From an uncultured Ruminococcus sp. (GTDB taxonomy: Bacteria; Bacillota; Clostridia; Oscillospirales; Ruminococcaceae), in NCBI GenBank assembly GCA_900540005.1, contig UQEM01000064.1, positions 1 through 12,833 of the forward strand: DNA of 12,833 nucleotides. Reading direction: 5' to 3'. Every line of letters begins with the position of its first letter. The first letter of the stretch is position 1. The translations under genes were made by a program, and so were the position numbers. A model generated the notes under the pieces. That model was not told the origin of the DNA. It did not search any database and saw nothing but the letters and a program-made list of their open reading frames with translations. Positions 6,469 to 12,833 of this stretch are shown piece after piece.

Positions 6469-7590
6469 ATGTATTGTATAAGTATCAATCATAAAAACGC
6501 GTCGGCGGAAATCCGCAGCCGTTTTGCTTTCAGCCGCGACAAACGTCAGGAGATATCGGCGGCTCTTTCAGAGCACGGAATAAAGCAGTCAGTTATCGTC
6601 TGTACCTGCAACCGAACCGAGCTGTACTTTATAGGCTCGGATATCGGCTGCACGGACACAGCCGCGGAGATCCTCACAAAATACTCGGGTGAAGAACCGA
6701 CCTCGGTTTCGCTGTGTCTACGCTCGTACTACGACGAAAAGGCTCTCGCGCACCTTTTCAGGGTAGCCTGCGGTATCGACTCAATGATCATCGGCGAGGA
6801 CGAAATTCTCCGTCAGGTCAAAGATGCATACGCGGAGTCTCACGAAAACGGCTTTACTGATTTTGAGCTGAATACAATTTTTCAGTCAGCAATTACCTGT
6901 GCAAAGCGTATCAAGACCGACACGGCTCTCTCAAAAACGCCGGTTTCCGCCGCTACTCTCGCAGCTAATAAAGCTGCTTCTCTCGGCGGCAGCGTGAATG
7001 TCCTTGTTATCGGTGCAAGTGGAAAAATCGGCACTTCCGCGCTGAAAAATCTCCTCTCACACAAAAACGTAAGCGTTACTGCGACTATGAGGAGCAAGGG
7101 ACTTGGAGCAGACTTTCACGACATAAGAACAGTCCCCTATCCGGAGCGATACAGGTTCGCGGACGAGGCTGACTGCATTATAAGCGCAACAGCAAGTCCG
7201 CATTACACTCTCACGGCAAGAGCGCTCGGCGAGGCGCTGAAAACCGCTAAGCCGCGCCTGCTTATCGACCTTGCTGTTCCGCACGATATCGAAAAAAACG
7301 TGAAAGAAATCGAGGGCATACGGCTCATGGACATAGATGATTTCGCGAAACTTGCCGAGCACAACAACTCGATACGTTTAAGTTCGGCTGAGGAAGCTGA
7401 AACTATCATCGCCGGGGATATTGACGAGCTGCAAAAACGGCTGTCTTTCCGCAGATTCATGCCGTATATGGCGGATTTTTCTCAGCAGCTTGACAGTATG
7501 GGAGCGGAAGGTCTCCTTTACAGACTGCGCGATAATCTCACAAGTGCGCAGTTTTCAGCCGTACTCGAAGCACTTGTATCAATGCAATAA
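6469..7590 (+). CDS. hemA: Glutamyl-tRNA reductase
   Basis: First committed step of C5-pathway tetrapyrrole synthesis: NADPH-dependent reduction of glutamyl-tRNA(Glu) to glutamate-1-semialdehyde. The 373-residue product has the catalytic Cys47 in CTCNRTE (45-51), a conserved His95 in HLFRVACGIDSMIIGE (95-110), EILRQVKDAY (112-121), and a Rossmann NADPH motif VIGASGKIG (180-188). LIDLAVPHDIEKNV lies later in the same domain. It is shorter than the 410-450 residues common elsewhere, mainly because the C-terminal dimerisation helix region is reduced. ATG 6469 is chosen because GGCGGTGAT lies just upstream and the promoter predicts initiation at about 6459; an in-frame ATG at 6439 lies upstream of that start point. 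First gene of the siroheme operon. Confidence 0.95.
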   Translation: MYCISINHKNASAEIRSRFAFSRDKRQEISAALSEHGIKQSVIVCTCNRTELYFIGSDIGCTDTAAEILTKYSGEEPTSVSLCLRSYYDEKALAHLFRVACGIDSMIIGEDEILRQVKDAYAESHENGFTDFELNTIFQSAITCAKRIKTDTALSKTPVSAATLAANKAASLGGSVNVLVIGASGKIGTSALKNLLSHKNVSVTATMRSKGLGADFHDIRTVPYPERYRFADEADCIISATASPHYTLTARALGEALKTAKPRLLIDLAVPHDIEKNVKEIEGIRLMDIDDFAKLAEHNNSIRLSSAEEAETIIAGDIDELQKRLSFRRFMPYMADFSQQLDSMGAEGLLYRLRDNLTSAQFSAVLEALVSMQ

Positions 7591-7610
7591 AGTGATCCGT
7601 AGATTTTGCT

Positions 7611-7637
7611 GCATTGCTGTGAAAATGGCGGCAATGC
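7611..7637 (+). other. Small inverted repeat between hemA and sirC
   Basis: GCATTGC (7611-7617) and GCAATGC (7631-7637) form a 7-bp stem with a 13-base loop in the 68-bp gap, the only real gap inside the hem operon. There is no U-run, so it is not a standard terminator. It lies just before the sirC ribosome site and might affect mRNA stability or differential expression of hemA. Confidence 0.4.
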
Positions 7638-7658
7638 CAGAAACAGGAGGAAAACAAC

Positions 7659-8270
7659 ATGGGATATTTCCCGTTTTACATGGACATAAGCGGCAAAAAA
7701 TGCGTAATTGTCGGCGGCGGAAAGGTTGCCCTGCGTAAGACTGAGAAACTGCTTTCATTTTCGCCAGATATCACGGTCGTAGCTCCGAAAATATGCGCGG
7801 AACTCGAAAAACTTCCGCTCACTTTTATCCGCCGCGAATTTCGTGACGCCGACCTCAGCGGCGCATTCATGGCGATCGCAGCGACCGAGGATAACGCGCT
7901 GAATACGCGCATTTCCAAGCTTTGCCGCGAAAGGAATATCCACATAAACTCTGTGGACGATATCGAAAACTGCTCCTTTATTTTCCCTGCGCTCGTACAT
8001 AAAGACGACATTACGGTCGGAATATCAACAGGCGGAACAAGTCCCGTTTTTGCGAAATTTCTGCGCATGAGTATTGAGAAACAGCTCGACGACCGTACTA
8101 TCGAAGCCGCAAGGCTGCTGAAAAACTGCCGTCCGCTCGTCATGGAAAAGTTTTCAACAGAAAATGAACGGCGCACGGTAATGGAGACTTTGCTCGAACG
8201 CTGTCTCAGCGGAGGTTCACTCCCCGAAGAAAAGGATATCGCAAAATTTCTGGAGGAAACACCCAAATGA
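7659..8270 (+). CDS. sirC: Precorrin-2 dehydrogenase / sirohydrochlorin ferrochelatase
   Basis: Converts precorrin-2 to sirohydrochlorin with NAD and, if bifunctional as in Met8p and the CysG N-terminal domain, inserts iron to give siroheme. The 203-residue product has an N-terminal NAD-binding fold with VIVGGGKVALRK (16-27). INSVDDIENCSFIFPALV (96-113) carries the conserved Asp100/101 pair, the region implicated in catalysis. STGGTSPVFAKFLR (123-136) is also family-typical. A helical C-terminal part follows; its small size leaves open whether chelatase activity is present. GGAGG (7646-7650) precedes the ATG at 8 bases. The stop overlaps the hemC start in ATGA (8267-8270). Presence of this enzyme is the main sign that the operon aims at siroheme. 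Confidence 0.92.
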   Translation: MGYFPFYMDISGKKCVIVGGGKVALRKTEKLLSFSPDITVVAPKICAELEKLPLTFIRREFRDADLSGAFMAIAATEDNALNTRISKLCRERNIHINSVDDIENCSFIFPALVHKDDITVGISTGGTSPVFAKFLRMSIEKQLDDRTIEAARLLKNCRPLVMEKFSTENERRTVMETLLERCLSGGSLPEEKDIAKFLEETPK

Positions 8271-9121
8271 AAATAAGGATAGGAACACGAAAAAGCGCAC
8301 TCGCCCTCGCGCAGACCAAGCTTGTTGAAAACGCCCTGAAAGCGGCTTTCCCCGAGATCGAGACTGAGATCGTTCACATCACGACAAAGGGAGACAAGAT
8401 CCTCGACAAGCCTCTTGACGCTATCGGTGAAAAGGGAGTTTTCATCGCCGAGATAGAACGCGCTCTCACGGAAAATGAAATCGATATCGCCGTACACAGC
8501 GCAAAGGATCTTCCGCTTGAACTTGCAGAAGGTACGCACATCGGAGCAGTTCCGGAACGTGCTGACCCTGCTGACGTTCTCGTCATGCGCAGAGGTGATT
8601 CCATTGCGGACGTAATGACCGTCGGAACGGGAAGTCTCCGCCGCCGCAACGCTTTCAACAGTATATTTGCAGGCAGAGTTTTCAACGATATCCGTGGAAA
8701 TGTTGATACACGGCTGAAAAAGCTTGAAAACGGCGAGTATGACGGAATTATCCTTGCGGCAGCAGGTCTTGAACGGCTCGGGCTTCGCAGCAGCAAGAGG
8801 TTCAGCTACATGGAGTTTGAGCCCGAATTTTTCGTACCTGCGCCATGCCAGGGAATAATTGCTGTTCAGTCACGGATCGGCGAAACGGATGAACTCCTTG
8901 CCGCGATAAATCACCCCGAGACATTTCTGTGCTTTCAGACTGAGCGGGAGGTTTTACGGCTGCTTGACGCAGGCTGTACCACTCCTGTAGGAGCTTACGC
9001 GCGTAGATCGGGTGAGCGTCTCACGCTCACGATAACTCTTGATTCAATGTCCCTCGTCACCTGCGAATGCACGGACGATAATTATGAAAAACTTGTACGC
9101 GAGGCGGTCGGAAGTCTATGA
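8267..9121 (+). CDS. hemC: Hydroxymethylbilane synthase (porphobilinogen deaminase)
   Basis: Joins four porphobilinogen units into linear hydroxymethylbilane. The 284-residue product has the N-terminal IRIGTRKSALALAQ (3-16) and HSAKDLP (77-83) with catalytic Asp81. Further family stretches are GTGSLRRR (120-127), DIRGNVDTRL (141-150) and PAPCQGIIAVQSR (191-203). Cys237 in LLDAGCTTPVGAYA is the attachment point of the dipyrromethane cofactor. It is slightly shorter than the typical 300-320 residues because of an abbreviated C-terminal domain, but all key residues are present. The start overlaps sirC by 4 bases, with GGAGG inside the end of sirC. The end overlaps the next gene by 4 bases. Confidence 0.96.
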   Translation: MKIRIGTRKSALALAQTKLVENALKAAFPEIETEIVHITTKGDKILDKPLDAIGEKGVFIAEIERALTENEIDIAVHSAKDLPLELAEGTHIGAVPERADPADVLVMRRGDSIADVMTVGTGSLRRRNAFNSIFAGRVFNDIRGNVDTRLKKLENGEYDGIILAAAGLERLGLRSSKRFSYMEFEPEFFVPAPCQGIIAVQSRIGETDELLAAINHPETFLCFQTEREVLRLLDAGCTTPVGAYARRSGERLTLTITLDSMSLVTCECTDDNYEKLVREAVGSL

Positions 9122-10554
9122 CGGGAAAAGTTTATCTTATAGGCGCAGGCTGCGGAGATCACGACCTTATCACACTCCGCGGACTTCGCCTGCTTGAAAA
9201 ATGCAGTTGTATCATATATGACGCTCTTATTGACGAGCGGCTGCTTGGTTTTGCTCCCGAAAGCGCGGAGCTTATCTGTGTCGGCAAGCGCAGCGGTCAC
9301 CACAGCGCCAAGCAGGAGGACATCAACGCGCTGATAGTGGAGAAGGCTCTTGGCAGCAAAACCGTTGCCCGTCTCAAGGGCGGCGATCCGTTTGTGTTCG
9401 GACGCGGCGGAGAGGAAATTCTCGCACTAAAGGAGCACGGGATACCTTATGCGGTAGTTCCGGGCATTTCATCATCTGTTGCAGTCGGCGAACTTGCAGG
9501 AATACCGGTAACTCACCGCAGACTCAGCCGCAGTTTTCACGTCATTACCGGACACAGTGCAGACGGCGGTGAGAATTTTGCAAAATACGCACAGCTTGGC
9601 GGTACGCTCGTTTTCCTCATGGGGCTGTCGCACATTGGCAGGATTGCGGAGAGTCTTATCGCCGGTGGCTTGTCCCCCGAAACTCCTGCCGCAGTCGTCT
9701 CAAACGGCGCAACCTCGGAGCAAAAAGCTGTTCGCAGTACTCTCGCAAATATTGTTTCCGACTCGGCAGACTGTGAAGCTCCTGCGGTCATAATAGTGGG
9801 TGAAACTGCCGCGTTTGACTTTTCGTCTACGATAAAGCTTCCTCTTACGAGCACGAAAATCGCAGTCACGGGCACGAAAAACTTTACTCATAAGCTGGCG
9901 GCTCAGCTCGGACCGCTCGGCGCTCAGGTTTATCTGCACAGTCATATCAGGATAGTGCAAAAGGGTGAAATTCCGCCGCTTGACGGCTACGGCTGTATTG
10001 CATTCACAAGTGTGAACGGAGCAAACCGATTTATTGAGCATATCCGCCGCGAAAGAATCGATATGCGCTCGCTTGCCGGGCTGAAATTTGCGGCTGTAGG
10101 CTCAGGTACGGCTTCTGCGCTTGCAGAAGTGGGAATATACGCGGATATAATCCCCGAAGTTTTCACAGTCGCAGAGCTCGCAAAGGCTATTGCCGCTAAT
10201 ATCGGAAAAGGCGAGCGTCTGCTTATCCTGCGTGCGGAAAACGGTTCACGGGAACTTAACGAAATTCTCAGTGAAAACGGCGTGGTTCTCGACGATATAA
10301 AGCTTTATGACACCGTACCCTGCACTAAGGAACTGCCCCGTGCGATAGACTGCGACTATATAGTTTTCGGCAGTTCTTTCGGAGTAAAGACCTTTTTTGA
10401 AAACAGCAGTGTCGGCGAATCTGCGAAAATCGTCTGCATAGGCACAAAAGCCGCAGAGACCGCCGAGAAATACACTGTCAATAAAATTCTGACCGCCGCT
10501 CCCCACACTTCCGAGGGCGCAGTCAAGGCGATAATGGAGGATAACAAAAAATGA
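9118..10554 (+). CDS. cobA-hemD: Fused uroporphyrinogen-III C-methyltransferase / uroporphyrinogen-III synthase
   Basis: A 478-residue two-domain enzyme. Residues 1-240 are the SAM-dependent methyltransferase that turns uroporphyrinogen III into precorrin-2. Its motifs are VYLIGAGCGDHDLITLRG (5-22), RLKGGDPFVFGRGGEE (85-100), VVPGISSSVA (113-122) and GIPVTHR (128-134). Residues about 245-478 are uroporphyrinogen-III synthase, which cyclises hydroxymethylbilane: FTSVNGANRF (296-305), VGSGTASAL (327-335), FGSSFGVKTFF (417-427), CIGTKAAETAEKYT (440-453) and APHTSEGAVKAI (461-472). The fusion is well known in clostridia. In the first motif the usual GAGPGDPD reads GAGCGDHD. ATGA overlaps couple it to hemC and hemB. 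By joining the two steps the fusion may favour flow to siroheme/corrinoids over haem. Confidence 0.95.
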   Translation: MTGKVYLIGAGCGDHDLITLRGLRLLEKCSCIIYDALIDERLLGFAPESAELICVGKRSGHHSAKQEDINALIVEKALGSKTVARLKGGDPFVFGRGGEEILALKEHGIPYAVVPGISSSVAVGELAGIPVTHRRLSRSFHVITGHSADGGENFAKYAQLGGTLVFLMGLSHIGRIAESLIAGGLSPETPAAVVSNGATSEQKAVRSTLANIVSDSADCEAPAVIIVGETAAFDFSSTIKLPLTSTKIAVTGTKNFTHKLAAQLGPLGAQVYLHSHIRIVQKGEIPPLDGYGCIAFTSVNGANRFIEHIRRERIDMRSLAGLKFAAVGSGTASALAEVGIYADIIPEVFTVAELAKAIAANIGKGERLLILRAENGSRELNEILSENGVVLDDIKLYDTVPCTKELPRAIDCDYIVFGSSFGVKTFFENSSVGESAKIVCIGTKAAETAEKYTVNKILTAAPHTSEGAVKAIMEDNKK

Positions 10555-11516
10555 GAAGATTCAGAAGGCTTCGCGCAACCGATGAACTGCGCGGACTTGT
10601 TTGCGAAACACGTTTAAGCAAAAAGGAACTTATCTACCCTATTTTTGTGGCGGAGGGTGAGAATATCAAGTCACCTGTTGACTCAATGCCGAACGTTTAT
10701 CAGTACTCGCTCGACAGAGTGGACGAAATTCTTGCCGAGATCTCAGCAAGCGGCATTTCAGGACTGCTTATTTTCGGCATTCCCGCACATAAGGACGAAC
10801 TCGCGACCGAGGCTTATAATGACAACGGGATCACTCAGCGCGCAGTACGTCTTATCAAGGAAAAGTACCCCAAACTCATCGTGATAGCGGACGTTTGCCT
10901 CTGCGAATACACCTCTCACGGTCATTGCGGGGTTGTTCACGGTCACGAGATATGCAATGACGAAACGCTGCCCCTGCTGGCAAAAATGGCTGTCAGCCTC
11001 GCGAAAGCAGGCGCGGACTTTATTGCTCCCTCCGACATGATGGACGGCAGAGTTGCGGCTTTGCGCACCGCCCTTGACGAAAACGGATTCTCCAACACCC
11101 CCATAATGTCCTACAGCGCAAAATTTGCGTCCGGATACTATTCACCGTTCCGCGATGCAGCTCAGTCTGCACCGTGTTTCGGCGACAGGCGCTCGTATCA
11201 GATGAGTCCTGCAAACGCTCGTGAGGCTCTGCGCGAGATACAAGACGATATTGATGAGGGTGCGGACATAGTTATGGTAAAGCCCGCACTTGCGTATCTT
11301 GACATTGTCCGTGCCGCACGCGACCGTTTTGACCTGCCGATAGCTACCTACAACGTCAGCGGGGAATACGCAATGGTCAAGGCTGCCGCAGCAAACGGCT
11401 GGATAGACGAAAAACGGATAGTAATGGAAAATCTCACCGCAATGAAGCGCGCAGGTGCGGATATCATCATCACCTACCATGCTCTTGATGCGGCAAAATG
11501 GCTGGAGGAAGTATGA
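10551..11516 (+). CDS. hemB: Delta-aminolevulinic acid dehydratase (porphobilinogen synthase)
   Basis: Condenses two 5-aminolevulinate molecules to porphobilinogen. The 321-residue product has both active-site lysines: Lys191 in MSYSAKFASGYYSPFRDAA (186-204) and the Schiff-base Lys244 in DIVMVKPALAYLDIV (239-253). The metal-binding stretch ADVCLCEYTSHGHCG (113-127) keeps three cysteines (116, 118, 126), which marks the zinc-dependent class. PSDMMDGRV (160-168) is also family-typical. Length is normal. It shares ATGA overlaps with cobA-hemD (10551-10554) and with hemL (11513-11516). Confidence 0.97.
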   Translation: MRRFRRLRATDELRGLVCETRLSKKELIYPIFVAEGENIKSPVDSMPNVYQYSLDRVDEILAEISASGISGLLIFGIPAHKDELATEAYNDNGITQRAVRLIKEKYPKLIVIADVCLCEYTSHGHCGVVHGHEICNDETLPLLAKMAVSLAKAGADFIAPSDMMDGRVAALRTALDENGFSNTPIMSYSAKFASGYYSPFRDAAQSAPCFGDRRSYQMSPANAREALREIQDDIDEGADIVMVKPALAYLDIVRAARDRFDLPIATYNVSGEYAMVKAAAANGWIDEKRIVMENLTAMKRAGADIIITYHALDAAKWLEEV

Positions 11517-12781
11517 ATACCGAAAAATCTGAAAAGCTCTACAGCAGAGCGCTCGACTTCATGCCGGGCGGAGTAAACAGTCCCGTCCGTGCTTACCGCA
11601 ATGTGGGCAGAAGTCCGTTGTTTATCGACCGCGCCTACGCTGACCGCATTATAGACGTTGACGGCAACGAATTTATCGACTATGTATGCTCGTGGGGGCC
11701 TGACATTCTCGGTCACGCCTTTCCGTCTGTGATCCAAGCGGTTCAAAAGCAATGCGAGAGCGGTCTTACATTCGGAGCGTGTCACGAGGGTGAAATCACC
11801 CTCGCCGAGAAGATCCGCGCGCACTTTCCGTCAATTGAAATGCTCCGCCTTGTAAACTCGGGAACTGAAGCCGTAATGAGCGCAGTTCGCGCTGCACGGG
11901 GATTCACCCACCGCGACAAGATAGTAAAGTTCGAGGGTTGCTACCACGGACACTCGGACGGACTTCTCGTAAAGGGCGGCTCGGGACTTCTCACGAATTC
12001 TATCCCGAACAGCGCAGGAGTTCCGCGTGGATTCACCGATAATACCCTCCTTGCAAGGTACAATGACCTCTCCTCCGTTGAAAAACTGTTTGAAAGCTTT
12101 GGCAGCGAGATAGCCTGCGTTATTGCAGAGCCTTGCGCGGCCAATATGGGTGTAGTTCCGCCAAACAAGGGATTTTTACAAGGACTTCGCGACATTACTG
12201 AAAAATACGGCGCGCTGTTGATCTTTGACGAGGTCATCACGGGTTTCCGCCTGAGTATCGGCGGAGCGCAGGAGTTCTACGGTGTAAAGCCCGATATGAC
12301 AGCTCTCGGAAAAATTGTCGGCGGCGGTATGCCGCTTGCAGCTTACGGCGGCAGACGCGAGATAATGGAGTGTGTAGCTCCGCTTGGTTCGGTTTATCAG
12401 GCAGGAACTCTCTCGGGCAATCCGATAGCAGTCGCGGCAGGAATCGCGGCAATAAGCGAGCTTGAACGCCGTCCCGACATCTACAGCGAACTTGATAAAA
12501 AGTCCGCCAAGATCGAAACTGCGGCACATGAGGCAGGACTTAACGCAAACCGCTGCGGCTCGCTTATGACAGTGTTCTTCACAGACAAGCCTGTAACTGA
12601 CTACGACAGCGCGGTAAGTTCTGACACAAAAAAGTACGCAGATTACTTCAATTTCCTGCTTGAGCGCGGCATCTACACAGCCCCCTCGCAGTTTGAGGCA
12701 ATGTTCGTCTCAGCGGCTCACACAGACGAGGATATCGAAAGAACCTGCGATATCATCAGGCAATATAAAAAGTCTTGCTAA
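11513..12781 (+). CDS. hemL: Glutamate-1-semialdehyde 2,1-aminomutase
   Basis: PLP enzyme that turns glutamate-1-semialdehyde, the HemA product, into 5-aminolevulinate. The 422-residue product has FMPGGVNSPVRAY (16-28), RLVNSGTEAVMSAVRAARG (112-130), YHGHSDG (144-150) and AEPCAANMG (205-213). Asp239 in LLIFDEVITGFR and the PLP-binding Lys267 in ALGKIVGGGMPLAAYGG are both present. GGAGG (11504-11508) is 4 bases before ATG 11513; the in-frame ATG at 11498 lies before that ribosome site and deep inside hemB, so it is not favoured. Last gene of the operon. Its TAA stop (12779-12781) is the first codon of the 51-bp repeat shared with the left window end. No U-run terminator is seen afterwards within the window. 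Confidence 0.97.
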   Translation: MNTEKSEKLYSRALDFMPGGVNSPVRAYRNVGRSPLFIDRAYADRIIDVDGNEFIDYVCSWGPDILGHAFPSVIQAVQKQCESGLTFGACHEGEITLAEKIRAHFPSIEMLRLVNSGTEAVMSAVRAARGFTHRDKIVKFEGCYHGHSDGLLVKGGSGLLTNSIPNSAGVPRGFTDNTLLARYNDLSSVEKLFESFGSEIACVIAEPCAANMGVVPPNKGFLQGLRDITEKYGALLIFDEVITGFRLSIGGAQEFYGVKPDMTALGKIVGGGMPLAAYGGRREIMECVAPLGSVYQAGTLSGNPIAVAAGIAAISELERRPDIYSELDKKSAKIETAAHEAGLNANRCGSLMTVFFTDKPVTDYDSAVSSDTKKYADYFNFLLERGIYTAPSQFEAMFVSAAHTDEDIERTCDIIRQYKKSC

Positions 12782-12829
12782 CTAATAATGGGATTCTAAA
12801 GGGTTTTTAACCCTTTAGCGGATTCCAAA
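12779..12829 (+). repeat. 51-bp hairpin repeat, right copy (overlaps the hemL stop)
   Basis: This is the inverted partner of bases 1-51, with 50 of 51 positions matching. It contains a 10-bp perfect hairpin, CTAAAGGGTT (12796-12805) and AACCCTTTAG (12809-12818), with loop TTT. GGATTC is a direct repeat at both edges (12791-12796 and 12820-12825). The stem is not followed by a T-run, so it is a weak candidate for intrinsic termination, although it might protect the 3' end of the hem transcript. In relation to the gene it follows (hemL here, pta on the left) it has the same orientation in both places. Confidence 0.93.
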
Positions 12830-12833
12830 GGCA

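Noticed and set aside
7676..8539. 287-codon minus-strand ORF opposite sirC/hemC
   Set aside because: Serine/arginine-rich composition typical of shadow frames; both plus-strand genes carry clear catalytic motifs.
1..12833. CRISPR array, tRNA, rRNA, transposase or phage genes
   Set aside because: None seen: the terminal repeats are only two copies 12.7 kb apart, and all long frames are accounted for by metabolic and transport genes.

Overview
The window looks like a chromosomal segment of an anaerobic clostridial (Firmicutes) bacterium, most likely a Ruminococcus-type Oscillospiraceae gut or rumen organism. This is inferred from gene content and style: moderate GC, AGGAGG-type ribosome sites, TTGACA/TATAAT promoters, a clostridial hemA-sirC-hemC-cobA/hemD-hemB-hemL gene order and a secreted DUF4214 protein. 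Genus cannot be proven from the sequence alone.

Layout. 1-51: a 51-bp hairpin-bearing repeat, with an inverted copy at the far end (12779-12829; 50 of 51 positions identical). 60-1182, minus strand: phosphate acetyltransferase gene pta with its terminator and an extended -10 promoter. 1189-2167, minus strand: a secreted protein made of four DUF4214-like repeats, with its own promoter. 2168-2544: divergent intergenic region and a long leader for the sulfate operon. 2545-6334, plus strand: cysP-cysT-cysW-cysA, a complete sulfate/thiosulfate ABC importer, ending in a rho-independent terminator. 6424-12781, plus strand: hemA-sirC-hemC-cobA/hemD-hemB-hemL, joined after sirC by 4-nt ATGA overlaps.

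How the genes work together. The tetrapyrrole operon holds every step from glutamyl-tRNA to precorrin-2, plus the precorrin-2 dehydrogenase/ferrochelatase step. Its natural end product is siroheme, the cofactor of sulfite and nitrite reductases; precorrin-2 or sirohydrochlorin could also feed cobalamin. No hemE, hemN or other late haem gene is present here. The neighbouring sulfate importer therefore suggests a sulfur assimilation locus: one operon brings sulfate in, the other makes the cofactor needed to reduce sulfite. No reductase is encoded in the window.

Most interesting region: the cysP leader (about 2334-2544). It has a strong promoter whose -10 lies in a near-palindrome, a second perfect palindrome at the likely start of transcription, and an excellent ribosome site followed by a 14-codon ORF whose last residue is cysteine. 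An ACCTCCT segment follows at once, identical to the 16S rRNA 3' tail. That segment can pair with the small ORF's ribosome site, with a GGAGGT inside the small ORF, or with the cysP ribosome site. This is a good candidate for a cysteine-sensing leader peptide/translation switch. The second notable item is the terminal inverted repeat pair, whose right copy includes the hemL stop codon.
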